In this document: positions 34,640 through 43,902 of the stretch, one piece after another | Layout: the number at the start of each line of letters is the position of its first letter | How positions within the stretch are numbered: position 1 is the stretch's first letter | DNA from: an uncultured Ruegeria sp. | GTDB taxonomy: Bacteria; Pseudomonadota; Alphaproteobacteria; Rhodobacterales; Rhodobacteraceae | Assembly: GCF_947500045.1 (NCBI RefSeq) | Contig: NZ_CANMQQ010000007.1 | Location: forward strand, 124,001-188,000 | Length of the DNA: 64,000 nucleotides | Reading direction: 5' to 3' | Program-made: the position numbers and the translations under genes | The notes under the pieces: generated by a model | The model's input: only the letters and a program-made list of their open reading frames with translations | Database searches by the model: none | What the model was told of the DNA's origin: nothing

Positions 34640-35386
34640 ATGTCTGAAAAAGCGGATAAAGGTGGTATTCAGGTCATTTCCAGAGCGGCCTCGATTTTGC
34701 GTGTTCTAAAAGAAAACCAATCCGGAATGAGCTTGGGAAAAATCGCCGAGCGTGTTGACCTGCCCCGCTCTACGGTACAGAGAATCACAAGTGCACTTGC
34801 TGAAGAAAAACTTGTCATAGCAGATGCAAATGGAGGTGGCCTGAGGCTCGGCCCCGAACTAAGCGCTCTCGCAGGCGCCGCGCAGTACAGCATCGTCGAA
34901 CACTGCCGACTGCTTTTGACGGAGCTGACCCAAAAGACCGGGGAAACCACAGACCTCGCTGTGATGCGTGGGATTGGTATGGTTTTTCTAGATCAAGTTC
35001 CGGGCGTTTACCGTTTGACTACGGTCTCGCAAGTAGGAGAGGTTTTTCCACTGACCACCACTGCAAACGGGAAAGCTTGTCTCGCTCAACTCGATGAACG
35101 AGATGCAACAAAGCTTATTCAGAACGAATGGGAACGGAATGGTATCCAAAGGAATTTGGATGAGTTCCTTTCCGAACTGGACAAGGTCCGCGAACATGGC
35201 CTTGCCTATGATTTGGATGAGCATTCTGCTGGTGTATCGGCGATCGGATTTTCTTTCGTCGACTGGGTCGGAGACCTGCACGCAATCTCAATTCCAGTGC
35301 CAACGACGCGATTTGCGCGACAAAGAACAACCATCGAAAAAGCGCTTCTTGAAACAGCCGCCAATATCCAACTGACATTTCGCTGA
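34640..35386 (+). CDS. IclR-family transcriptional regulator
   Basis: 248 residues. N-terminal winged helix (residues 10-75: VISRAASILRVLKENQSGMSLGKIAERVDLPRSTVQRITSAL) and C-terminal effector domain with GKACLAQLDERDATKLI and GLAYDLDEHSAGVSAIGFSFVD. IclR proteins often sense aromatic or small organic acids and repress or activate divergent catabolic operons. It faces the ten-gene operon 25823-34425 and is followed by the IS1182 element. Confidence 0.9.
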   Translation: MSEKADKGGIQVISRAASILRVLKENQSGMSLGKIAERVDLPRSTVQRITSALAEEKLVIADANGGGLRLGPELSALAGAAQYSIVEHCRLLLTELTQKTGETTDLAVMRGIGMVFLDQVPGVYRLTTVSQVGEVFPLTTTANGKACLAQLDERDATKLIQNEWERNGIQRNLDEFLSELDKVREHGLAYDLDEHSAGVSAIGFSFVDWVGDLHAISIPVPTTRFARQRTTIEKALLETAANIQLTFR

Positions 35387-35430
35387 AGGTCCGCTTTCGT
35401 ATTTCTTCACAGCTACTTGCTGCATCGGCA

Positions 35431-35450
35431 GCGAATGTCTGGTTTCCGCC
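35431..35450 (-). repeat. Dispersed intergenic repeat, copy d
   Basis: On the minus strand GGCGGAAACCAGACATTCGC, adjacent to the left end of the IS1182 element. Degenerate relative to the other copies. Confidence 0.35.
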
Positions 35451-35452
35451 GA

Positions 35453-36963
35453 TTCTGTGGAAAAACAACGCGTTGCGAGTGCAGAAAGTGGTGCTCTGAA
35501 CGGAGCGCAAGCGCCTTTCTGGTCAGGCTTTTTGTGTTTGCTGCGGTGCGGGAAAGATCTTCGCCAATTTGCGGAGGTTTTGGGCGGTCGCGGCGAGGAG
35601 GAATTCGTCATTGGCACCACATGGTCCGCGTAATCGGAGCCGTCCCAGGCCTAGGATGCGCTTGAGGTAGGCAAAGAGCATCTCAACTTTCTTTCTGAGC
35701 TTCATCGCAATCTGGTATTCTTCGGTTTTGGCCAGATCTCTGGCGACCTGGCGCGCATCTTCTTGCTCTTCGCGGGTGATCTTCCGTGCATCGGCATTCG
35801 GGCAGCATTTGGGCTTGGATGGACATACCTGGCAGACTTCTTTCAAGGCGCGATAGCGGGCTGTGCCCTTGCCCGCCGGCCCCCGGTTCGGGTCTGAGTA
35901 GTTCCTGCGGAACTGTTTAAGCGCGTGACCCTCTGGGCAGATATATTGGTCGTTCTCCGCATCCCAGTCGAAGTCTGTGCGCGTCCAGGTCCCGTCGGGG
36001 CGACCGGCCTTGTCGATCACAGGGATGTAGGGATCAATCTTGCGATCCACCAGCCAGCCGAGCATCGGGCCGGAGCCGTAGGCGGTATCGGCAATCATCC
36101 AGTCTGGGACCATGCCGAACTTGTCCCTTACGCGGTCCAGCATGGTTTTGGTGGATCCGACCTCGGCCTGCCTGATTGACCGGGTCGCCTCGACGTCGAT
36201 GATCACGCCGTGATCCATGTTGATCAAATAATTGTCGGAATAGCTGAAAAACGCAGGACCTTTACGAGCAGCCGTCCACCGGCTGGCCGGATCGGAATGG
36301 GAGGTGAACTTTGGCTACACCTCGCTGGCCGCACCAAATACGGCCTCGTCCAGCGTGTCGAGATACTCACGCACGGCACGGGGCGCATCTGCCGGATCAA
36401 TGGCCGACGCGTCCCAATCTTCCTTCGGCGTCGAGTTCTGTTTGTTGGCATCGACTGCCATGCGCTGGCCGCTGACCAGACCTTCCGCGATGCAGCGCGC
36501 GACGGTCATCTCAAACAGATGCCGCAGCAACTCGCTCTCGCGGAAACGCCCGTGCCGGTTCTTGGAAAACGTCGAATGATCGGGAACACGGTCGTTCAGA
36601 TCCAGACGGCAAAACCAACGATATGCAAGGTTCAGATGTACCTCCTCGCAGAGCCGCCGCTCCGACCGGATGCCAAAACAGTAGCCCACCAGCAGCATGC
36701 GGATCAGCAACTCCGGATCGACCGATGGACGACCGGTGTGGCTGTAGAAAACCGCGAGATGGGCGCGGATGCCACCAAGATCGACAAAGCGATCAATCGA
36801 CCGAAACAGGTGATCTTGAGGAATGTGGTCATCCAACGAGAACTCATAGAACAGCGACGATTGCGCTTCCTGTCTCGCTCCCAACATTGCTTAATCCTCC
36901 CCCAATTTGGAAGAATTGAATCAGCAGCTCATGCATCGATCAAGGAATAGTTTTTCAACAAAA
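35453..36963 (-). mobile_element. IS1182-family insertion sequence
   Basis: Ends inferred from an imperfect inverted repeat: TTCTGTGGAAAAAC at 35453-35466 and, reading inward on the minus strand, TTTTGTTGAAAAAC at 36963-36950. It encloses one transposase gene interrupted by an in-frame stop. About 1.5 kb, normal for the family. I could not identify a target-site duplication with confidence. Confidence 0.75.
35523..36887 (-). pseudogene. IS1182-family transposase with in-frame amber stop
   Basis: Two open stretches, 36887-36315 and 36227-35523, are in the same frame and separated by a single TAG at 36317-36315. The codons between (PKFTSHSDPASRWTAARKG, then FFSYSDNYLINMDHG) are normal transposase sequence, so one nonsense change explains the break. 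N-terminal DUF772-like part: LLIRMLLVGYCFGIRSERRLCEEVHLNLAYRWFCRL, DHSTFSKNRHGRF. C-terminal part: MIADTAYGSGPMLGWL, EMLFAYLKRILGLGRLRLRG. Full length otherwise (454 codons). Confidence 0.88.
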
Positions 36964-36983
36964 TACGCCCAACTCTGTCAGCA

Positions 36984-38102
36984 TCAACCATCTGAGGACT
37001 GCTCCAATTTCAACCAATATCGCGTGTAGCGACGCTCCCCGGTTCGGGACAAGGCACCTCTTTCGACCAGTTCCTGCAGATCCCGGGTTGCAGTCGCTCT
37101 CGAGGTTCTGGTGATCGCCAGGTAATTTTCAGCGCTCAAACCACCTTTGAAACCGTCGGGCCCTTCTCGAAATATCCGCTCGATAACTTTGGCTTGCCGG
37201 TCATTTAACTGCGCGCGATGGCGATCATAGAAATGCGCCTTTGCAATAAAGAAACCGACACGTTCCAACGTCACCTGTTGCGCAGACAACACCGTTTCAG
37301 CGAACCACTCGAGCCAAGTCGTGACATCCAATGTCTTCTGATGGCGTTCTAGTTGGTCGTAGTAGAGCTTTCTCTCCCACTCGATAGTGAAAGCGAGTGC
37401 AATCAGGCTTGGCTGCCCGATATTCTGTGCCAGCGACTTCTCGGCCAAGGCTCGACTAAGACGACCGTTTCCATCCTCAAAGGGGTGTATGCTTTCAAAG
37501 TAGAGGTGGCTGAGGCCAGCGCGCGTCAATGCCGGAAGTGGGTGTTCAGAGTCGGGAGATGACTTGTTGAACCAATCAACAAAGCGGTCCATCTCACCTT
37601 GAATGCGCACAGACGGTGGCGCTTCGAAATGTACCGTTGGACGATCATAGCTGCCTGAAACGATTTGCATCGCGTCCTCATGCCGCCGGTAAGTCCCAAT
37701 TGATTCCAGATTTCGATCATGGGACAGCAACATACTATGCCATCGGAATAGGGTCTCGTCCGTCAACACTTCAGCATAATTTGAATACACATCTACCATC
37801 ATCTCAGCGACGCCGTGTTCCCGTGGCATTGCCGGATAGATGTCGGTTGACAATCCAAGCTGACGACGAAGAGAGGACTGGACGCTGCGCCGGTCCAGCA
37901 TTTCGCCTTCAATGGCACTGGTTTTCATGGCCTCATCGCTAAGCAAGTCGATGCGGAGTTGTTCCCGCTCAGAGGGGCTGACATGAAGCACAGCACCTAG
38001 AATCTCACCGGAAGAGAGCAAGAACTTCTCCTCTAGGGGTGCGATCTTTGACGCGTCATACCGGAATTCCGGCCATTCAGGTATCTGCCAGTTCCAAGGC
38101 AT
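36984..38102 (-). CDS. Fic family protein (AMPylator-type)
   Basis: 372 residues. An N-terminal DUF4172-like region (MPWNWQIPEWPEFRYD) precedes an inhibitory helix motif T61-S-A-I-E65-G66, the (S/T)xxxE(G/N) pattern that blocks ATP. The Fic core has the complete active-site motif H206-PFEDGNGR-LSR. A C-terminal winged-helix part follows (ENYLAITRTSRATATRDLQELVERGALSRTGERRYTRYWL). Such proteins transfer AMP to hydroxyl side chains. The DNA-binding tail plus four operator-like half-sites at its own start suggest autoregulation. No antitoxin gene is adjacent. Confidence 0.9.
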   Translation of the reverse strand: MPWNWQIPEWPEFRYDASKIAPLEEKFLLSSGEILGAVLHVSPSEREQLRIDLLSDEAMKTSAIEGEMLDRRSVQSSLRRQLGLSTDIYPAMPREHGVAEMMVDVYSNYAEVLTDETLFRWHSMLLSHDRNLESIGTYRRHEDAMQIVSGSYDRPTVHFEAPPSVRIQGEMDRFVDWFNKSSPDSEHPLPALTRAGLSHLYFESIHPFEDGNGRLSRALAEKSLAQNIGQPSLIALAFTIEWERKLYYDQLERHQKTLDVTTWLEWFAETVLSAQQVTLERVGFFIAKAHFYDRHRAQLNDRQAKVIERIFREGPDGFKGGLSAENYLAITRTSRATATRDLQELVERGALSRTGERRYTRYWLKLEQSSDG

Positions 38103-38116
38103 GAGGCATAGAAACC

Positions 38117-38207
38117 TTTTCTATAACTCGAATATTAAGCCATTGTGAGCTATAGAAGTCAATTCTATGGCTCACACTCGTTGGATTAATGGAGTGAGCT
38201 AATAGAA
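38117..38207. promoter_or_regulatory. Array of four inverted half-sites at the Fic gene start
   Basis: Half-sites GTGAGCTATAGAA (38145-38157), TTCTATGGCTCAC (38163-38175), GTGAGCTAATAGAA (38194-38207) and the reverse of GAGTTATAGAAAA (38117-38129). The central pair is a 12-of-13 inverted repeat with a 5-base spacer. They cover the region just upstream of the ATG at 38102, as expected for repression by the Fic protein's own winged helix or by another regulator. Confidence 0.65.
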
Positions 38208-38289
38208 ATTCCCCGGTGGCGGTCTACAATCCCACCCTGCCCTTCATAATAAGCTTTAGTTGCGACGGGTGTCCCAGGTTTTGTCCAAG

Positions 38290-38625
38290 CTATCTTTCGT
38301 ATTCAAACGCGTCTGGTTCGAGCTCTTCCCAAAACGCGAAGATCGCGGATGAATTCAAACCCGACCTCCACCCATGCGCACGAAAGTGTTCGCGATCCAG
38401 ATCGTCAGTCAGACCGGATAGAAATAGCCTTTTGTCGGCGTCGCGCTGCGTTGGGTTTCGCCGCGAAACCAGCTCTTCGACGACGGCCAGTTTCCGCGCC
38501 CGTTCAGAGCGCTCTGCCGCACGGGCTTTATATGCCTGATCTTCGCGCGCCTGGGTCTCTTCCCGTTTCCGGACCGCTTCAAGTGTTTCGGGGCTGGGTT
38601 CAGCGGGTTCCGGTTTGTCTGGCAT
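38290..38625 (-). CDS. Charged hypothetical protein
   Basis: 111 residues, very rich in Glu, Arg and Ala (AVRKREETQAREDQAYKARAAERSERARK), so mostly a charged helix or coiled coil, ending in a more mixed segment (LNSSAIFAFWEELEPDAFEYER). No family recognised. ATG 38625 gives a natural proline-rich N-terminus; a TTG six codons upstream is possible. Codon pattern is consistent across its length, which is why I list it. Confidence 0.45.
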   Translation of the reverse strand: MPDKPEPAEPSPETLEAVRKREETQAREDQAYKARAAERSERARKLAVVEELVSRRNPTQRDADKRLFLSGLTDDLDREHFRAHGWRSGLNSSAIFAFWEELEPDAFEYER

Positions 38626-38951
38626 CCTGTAGTCTTCGCGCAATGCAGCAGACAGATACAGGTTGCTGTCGATGGCTTCGTTCCGTCATTGTTCCTCGTA
38701 ACGCCCAAATACGCACGCTCGGGCCAGTTGGGCCCTGTTGCAGATTATGATTTCAGCTGGATGTGGTACGAGCTGGACCTGTCAGACCACCGAAAATGAC
38801 AGATAGCCTGGACAATCGAGCCATTCTACGGAAGCAGCTTGCTTGGCAGCTTCCCTGAAGATACGCATCGAGCCATTCAAGTTTTACTCAGAACCAGGCA
38901 ATCGAACTTTTCAGAAATGTAACTATGATCCTGGTCGTTGACGTGCCTGCC
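38626..38951. other. Intergenic region, no clear gene
   Basis: Around 38700-38790 the plus strand reads VTPKYARSGQLGPVADYDFS and on to a stop, protein-like but with no start; possibly a decayed gene end. Nothing else recognised. Confidence 0.3.
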
Positions 38952-39269
38952 CTATTGCCCGCCCGCAATATTAACTTTGCCCACAATCTTCGCACCGCTT
39001 TCGGTTTCCATAGTGCGGGCCTCTACATCAGCCTGAACATGTGAGGTCGATGCAATCTTCAGATCGTCACATTTCAGACGACCTTGATGCTTGCCTTCCA
39101 TAACGATCTTTTTTGCCGACAGTGCACCGTCAACCGACCCGCCAACCTGAACAGTGATTGTATCAGCGCTGATGTCACCAACCACACGGCCTTTGACTTC
39201 AACGCCGCCCGCACTTGAAACGACATTGCCTTCGATTGTCAGGTTTTCTTCTACTATTGAGTTGGTCAC
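38952..39269 (-). CDS. Bactofilin-family polymer-forming protein (copy 2)
   Basis: 105 residues, same length as the copy at 1241-1558 and alike at about three quarters of positions by eye. Core beta-helix repeats: NLTIEGNV, RVVGDISADTITV, SVDGALSAKKIVMEGKHQGRLKCDDLKI. The only usable start is GTG 39269, preceded by AGAGGA. An in-frame stop lies 29 codons upstream, and no ATG, GTG or TTG occurs in between. Filament-forming scaffold; partner proteins not evident nearby. Confidence 0.88.
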   Translation of the reverse strand: MTNSIVEENLTIEGNVVSSAGGVEVKGRVVGDISADTITVQVGGSVDGALSAKKIVMEGKHQGRLKCDDLKIASTSHVQADVEARTMETESGAKIVGKVNIAGGQ

Positions 39270-39423
39270 ATTGAGATCCTCTGACTGAGATAGCGGCGAC
39301 CCTAAGACGGAAGCTGGGATTTGGCCACCTGCGTCTAAGGTGACCTAATCCCGGGGCGAAGATTCGCCTTTAACCACAGGCAATACTACAGCACTGCTGT
39401 ATTTGCATTTCCGGATGCTCTCT

Positions 39424-41289
39424 CTACTTGGCAAAGGCGCGCGCCAGAACCGAGCCCATACGCTGTGCGAATGCGGATGGGTCGATGGGGGCTTCACCTT
39501 CGACGATGCGGGCTTGATCCAGCAATAGATGGGCGGCGTCTTTCAGCAGGTCGTCATCGTTCACATTCTCTTGCGTGGCACGGTCTGCCAGTTTGGTAAC
39601 AATCGCATGGCTGGGGTTCAGCTCAAGAACGCGCGGGGCGCCGTGCTGCAACTGCCCGTGGCGTTTTAACAGGCGCTCCAGATTGACATCCATGTCCCCG
39701 TCATCGGCTATGAGGCAAACTGGGCTGTCGGTCAGACGCTTCGAAGGGCGCACGTCTTTGACGGCTTCGCCCAGTTCGGCCTTAAACGCAGCGATCAGAG
39801 CAGAGAGATCAGCTTCTTCTGGTTTTTCTTCTTCCGATTGGGCTTCATCTGCCTTGATCTCGTCGAGATCTGCTGCCCCGCGGGTGATGGACCTAAATGG
39901 CTTGCCGTCGAATTCTGTGATGTGCTGCAACCAGAACTCATCCACGTGGTCGGACAGGAGCAGCACCTCGACCCCTTTGGCTTTGAAGCCCTCCAGATGT
40001 GGAGACTGGGCCAGTTTGGCCGGATCTTCGCCAGCGATGTAGAAGATCGCCTCTTGCCCCTCTTTCATACGGGCCACGTAATCGGCAAGGCTTGTCAAGT
40101 CACCGACAGCGGTGGAGGCGAAGCGGCAAATCTCGAGGATCCGATCGCGGAGCGCGGCATCTTCGACCAAGCCTTCCTTCAGCACTGCACCGAAATTGCC
40201 CCAGAATGTTGCGTACTCATCAGGTACCTTGGTGGCTTTTTTCTTCAGCTCACTCAGCACTTTTTTCGTGATCGAAGTCTTGATCTTCGTGAGTTGTGGG
40301 TCGGTCTGCAACAACTCTCGCGAGACGTTCAGAGACAGATCCTGGCTATCCACAACCCCGCGCAGAAAGCGTAGATACGCTGGTATCAGATCCTTCGTAG
40401 TCTCCGAAATGAAGACCCGGTTGACGTAGAGCTTCACATGGTTCTTGCGCTCGGGCTCAAAGAGATCGAAGGGCTGGGTGCTGGGCACAAAAAGCAGGCT
40501 CGTGTGATTGAGTGTGCCTTCGACCTTATTATGCATCACGTTCCACGGCGCATCAAAGGCGTGGGAGCAATGGCGGTAGAACTCGGTGTATTCCTCCTCC
40601 GAGATGTCCTTCGCAGGGCGGGTCCAAAGCGCTTCGGCTGAATTAAGCGTGTCTTCTCCAAGTTTGACCGGGAAGTTGATATGCTCGGAGTAGGTCTTGA
40701 TGATGTGCCGAATACGGGCCTCTTCGGCAAACTCCTTGGCGTCTTTCTTGAGGTGCAACGTCACTGTAGTTCCGTTGGTCACGCGCTCGGTCGGCTCGAT
40801 GGAGAACTCGCCCTTGCCGTCAGAAGACCAAAGCCAGGCCTCGCTCTCGCCTGCCTTGCGGGTCACGACATCAACCCGAGACGCCACCATGAAAGCTGAA
40901 TAAAAGCCCACACCAAACTGGCCAATCAGGCCTGGCTTGGCTTTGTCGTCAGCCTTGAGCGCTTCAACGAAAGCACTGGTGCCGGATTTGGCAATGGTGC
41001 CAAGGGTTTCAAGCAGATCAGCGTGGTTCATGCCGATACCATTGTCCGAAATCGACAACGCCTTGGTCTTGGCATCAATCTCAAGCGTGATCGCAAAATC
41101 CTCGGATGGTGCAAGCGACGCGTCGGTCAGGGCTGCGTAGCGCAGCTTGTCATAGGCGTCGGATGCATTGGAGACGAGCTCGCGCAAAAACACCTCGCGG
41201 TTGGAATAGAGCGAACCTGCGACGATTTCCAAAAGCTGGCCCACTTCGGTCTGGAAGGAAAACGTTTCTTTCTCAAGAGTCTCCGTCAT
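39424..41289 (-). CDS. htpG: Molecular chaperone HtpG (Hsp90)
   Basis: 621-residue bacterial Hsp90, an ATP-dependent dimeric chaperone in the cytoplasm. N-terminal ATPase motifs are intact: LRELVSNASDAYDKLRY, ISDNGIGMN, GTIAKSGTSAF and GQFGVGFYSAFMVA. Middle-domain GVVDSQDLSLNVSRELLQ contains the catalytic arginine. C-terminal dimerisation region is present. It lies 60 bases downstream of the broken htpX on the same strand, so the two heat-shock-type genes may have shared a transcript. Confidence 0.97.
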   Translation of the reverse strand: MTETLEKETFSFQTEVGQLLEIVAGSLYSNREVFLRELVSNASDAYDKLRYAALTDASLAPSEDFAITLEIDAKTKALSISDNGIGMNHADLLETLGTIAKSGTSAFVEALKADDKAKPGLIGQFGVGFYSAFMVASRVDVVTRKAGESEAWLWSSDGKGEFSIEPTERVTNGTTVTLHLKKDAKEFAEEARIRHIIKTYSEHINFPVKLGEDTLNSAEALWTRPAKDISEEEYTEFYRHCSHAFDAPWNVMHNKVEGTLNHTSLLFVPSTQPFDLFEPERKNHVKLYVNRVFISETTKDLIPAYLRFLRGVVDSQDLSLNVSRELLQTDPQLTKIKTSITKKVLSELKKKATKVPDEYATFWGNFGAVLKEGLVEDAALRDRILEICRFASTAVGDLTSLADYVARMKEGQEAIFYIAGEDPAKLAQSPHLEGFKAKGVEVLLLSDHVDEFWLQHITEFDGKPFRSITRGAADLDEIKADEAQSEEEKPEEADLSALIAAFKAELGEAVKDVRPSKRLTDSPVCLIADDGDMDVNLERLLKRHGQLQHGAPRVLELNPSHAIVTKLADRATQENVNDDDLLKDAAHLLLDQARIVEGEAPIDPSAFAQRMGSVLARAFAK

Positions 41290-41349
41290 GGCTCGTAACT
41301 CCTATTAGCAATCGCGGCGCAAACTAATGATCTATCATGCCGGTTTCAA

Positions 41350-42227
41350 CTAGCCCCAAGGGCCACCTCTCGAAGGTTGGGCGCTGCTTTTCAACCCTTT
41401 GGCACTACCAAGTGCCCGCAGCTTGGCGATGCGCTTTTCAATTGGCGGGTGTGTGGCAAAAAGGCTATCCACCGCCTGCATGTGAAGCGGGTTGACGATG
41501 AACATATGCGCCGTGGCCGGGTTACGTTCGGCAGCAATATTGTCGATCCGACCAGAGAGCTGGCCCAATCTGGCGAGCGCTGACACCAACCATTCGGGAT
41601 TGCCGCAGATCGCGGCCCCCTCGGCATCTGCCTCATAATCACGCACCCGGCTGATCGCCATCTGCACATACCCGCAGCCAGGGGCGCAAGGATCATCATC
41701 GCGATAGTACCGACAATACCCAAAGGCCTGTCGCGCCCGCCGTCAAAGAAGATCGCGAAATTCGCCAGCATCGAGACCGCTCCGGCCAGGGTTGTGGTGA
41801 TGGTCATCGTAAGCGTGTCGCGGTTTTTGATATGTGCCAGCTCATGAGCAACAACAGCAGCCACCTCTTCGCGGCTCATGTTGCTCAACAGGCCGCGTGT
41901 GACTGCGACTGCGGCATTCTCCGGATTGCGCCCAGTAGCAAATGCGTTGGACTGCTCGGTCTCCATGATGTAGAGCGCGGGCATAGGCATACCGGCTCTC
42001 CGGGCCATCATTTCGGTCATCTTCCACAGCTCCGGTGCCGAGCGCGCATCAACACGCCGCGCACCATGCATACGCAGGACGGCTTTGTCCGAATTCCAGT
42101 AGGAGAAGAAGTTCATCGCAAATGCGAGGCAGAGCGCGATGACAAGGCCCACCTCACCGCCCAGCATGAGCCCGATGACACCCACGAAAGCTGTCATCAC
42201 GGCCATGAGAACAAACGTACGCACCAT
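41350..42227 (-). pseudogene. htpX: Protease HtpX (M48), frameshifted
   Basis: Membrane zinc protease that degrades damaged membrane proteins. The first part (42227 to about 41672) has the transmembrane N-terminus [19 protein letters not shown] and the zinc motif H128-E129-xx-H132 ([13 protein letters not shown]). It ends in LAPLAAG, then changes frame; the second part resumes exactly where HtpX should continue ([22 protein letters not shown], with the third zinc ligand). One missing base near 41668-41672 accounts for it. GGAGG precedes ATG 42227. Either a recent inactivation or a sequencing error. Confidence 0.88.
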
Positions 42228-42419
42228 CAGACTTGGCCTCCAAAACCCATCGCCGCGCATATAGGATCTGCCTTTTGCGAGAACAATGACCTGGCACGGG
42301 AAGTAGCTGGATTGCGGGCAAAGCTGCAATTCGGAGAAACCAATTTGACTTCTCCTATCCCAAGCTGCGACCTTTGATGTTAGAACCGCAGAAGAAAAAT
42401 ATTGAACAGATGACTGACA

Positions 42420-42845
42420 ATGAAGCTGGAATTTCATCACATTAACTTTGTGGCCGACGATGTCGATCGCATGCACGACTTTTACACAAGCGTGCTTGGT
42501 CTTGCTGACATCCCACAACAAAATTTCCTTCGCACTAAAGCAAACGAAGATATGGGCTATGACGGCAAAATCAGATTTGCGACCGAAGGTAGCATACAGA
42601 TGCATCTTGCAGAACGGGACTTAGGTGTCGCGTTCAAAAACATGCATGCAATTAATCCGGTTGAACGAGGGCATATTGCCTTTCGTACCGATGACCTTGA
42701 TGCCTTTCTCAGAAAGCTCGATGAACACGGCATTCCATACTCAGACTATGGAACGGCTTTCTCGAAAGAGTGGCACCAAGTGTTCTTTCACGACCCAGAA
42801 GGCAACGTGATTGAAGTTCATCAAAAAGTCTCCACCATGGGATAG
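42420..42845 (+). CDS. VOC family (glyoxalase/bleomycin-resistance fold) protein
   Basis: 141-residue single-chain VOC protein. Two beta-alpha-beta-beta-beta modules: [25 protein letters not shown] at the start and [21 protein letters not shown] near residue 80. Metal-ligand candidates are the N-terminal His (FHHINF), His in GHIAF and the final Glu in [11 protein letters not shown]. Such proteins act as lyases, dioxygenases or resistance binders; the substrate cannot be told. Single gene. Confidence 0.85.
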   Translation: MKLEFHHINFVADDVDRMHDFYTSVLGLADIPQQNFLRTKANEDMGYDGKIRFATEGSIQMHLAERDLGVAFKNMHAINPVERGHIAFRTDDLDAFLRKLDEHGIPYSDYGTAFSKEWHQVFFHDPEGNVIEVHQKVSTMG

Positions 42846-42886
42846 GCAAATCGCTTGCGAAGCGAAGTTCCACTCGAGCATTTGTG

Positions 42887-42906
42887 GGCCCAAAGCGGAC
42901 ATTTCC
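42887..42906 (+). repeat. Dispersed intergenic repeat, copy e
   Basis: GGCCCAAAGCGGACATTTCC, in the gap between the convergent VOC and LysR genes. Confidence 0.5.
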
Positions 42907-42970
42907 AACTGAGCTTTACAGTCCCTGACGGGCAAAAATGCGAGTGCTCTTAAATCTTTGTTTGATGAGA

Positions 42971-43816
42971 TCACTTAGCTAGCGCTTTGGATATGCGCTC
43001 AACTAAAGCCTTCTGAACAACGGCAAACCTTGGGGTTTGCGCGATTTCCTCTAACGTCGCGACCCATAGTGGAACCTCGATCTCAGGATTCACGTCCTGC
43101 GACCGTTTAAGGCGGGTATCCACGTCGCCAAAAAATGACGGCAGAAAGGTTTTACCAGCTCCCGAGGCCGCCATCTGCTGCAGCACCAGAAAACTGTCTG
43201 CTCCGTTCGTCATTTCGTCGGCGCTCACATTCGCTTTCAGCCATTTGGCAGGAAGTGAACGGCTTAACGCCCCATCAAGCCTCATCCAATTGCGATTTGG
43301 GAATCCGTCGTCGAAGACGCCGAAGGACAGCGTTCCTGCACGTTGCCCGACTAGCCCTTCCCCAAGCTTTATCGATGGGCGCACAGCAATGTCTGCTGTC
43401 AGTCTGGAAAGATCATGGTGGCTATTTTGGCTCAGCAGAGTCAAATTCAAGCCTGGGTAAAGAAGTGAGATTTCGTTCAAGATGCGAGGTAGAACAATCT
43501 GACAAAGACTATCGGTCGATGTAATGCGCACCTGCCCCATAGGAGACCGATTTGCTCCGACAACTGCCCGCTCAACCGACAGCACCGCTTCTTCAACGCT
43601 TTCCATGGCCGAAAAGACCGCACTGGCTTCAGGGAGAACGGAATATCCTGACGGGTTTTTCTGAAAAATCCGGCAACCATTGCGCTCTTCGAAAGCGGCC
43701 ACTCTGCGCAAGACTGTGGCATGCGTAACGCCCAGGGCCACCGCCGCCGCGTTCAACGAACCGTATTTGCTTACTGCTAACGCGTACCGAATATCATCCC
43801 AGTTTTCATTGTTCAT
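42971..43816 (-). CDS. LysR-family transcriptional regulator
   Basis: 281 residues. N-terminal helix-turn-helix (WDDIRYALAVSKYGSLNAAAVALGVTHATVLRRVAAFEERNGCRIFQK) and C-terminal periplasmic-binding-like effector domain. THATVLRRVAAFE is the variant found in a LysR branch with short effector domains. Divergent from the cytochrome c genes, 86 bases between starts, so these are the likely targets. Confidence 0.87.
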   Translation of the reverse strand: MNNENWDDIRYALAVSKYGSLNAAAVALGVTHATVLRRVAAFEERNGCRIFQKNPSGYSVLPEASAVFSAMESVEEAVLSVERAVVGANRSPMGQVRITSTDSLCQIVLPRILNEISLLYPGLNLTLLSQNSHHDLSRLTADIAVRPSIKLGEGLVGQRAGTLSFGVFDDGFPNRNWMRLDGALSRSLPAKWLKANVSADEMTNGADSFLVLQQMAASGAGKTFLPSFFGDVDTRLKRSQDVNPEIEVPLWVATLEEIAQTPRFAVVQKALVERISKALAK

Positions 43817-43902
43817 AAATTAACAGGTGACGACTAATAACAAACAATTACAAGTAAATTCGTTCAAGGTAACATTCGGGGTATTGAACAGGGAGACACA
43901 CC

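Noticed and set aside
36984..38643. A toxin-antitoxin module of Fic with the small charged protein at 38290
   Set aside because: The inhibitory (S/T)xxxEG motif is inside the Fic protein itself, and the charged protein shows no FicA/VbhA-like motif and is 190 bases away beyond the operator.
39387..39401. TACAGCA-C-TGCTGTA palindrome downstream of htpG
   Set aside because: The one-base loop cannot form a normal terminator and no regulator is nearby; noted only as a chance-level dyad.
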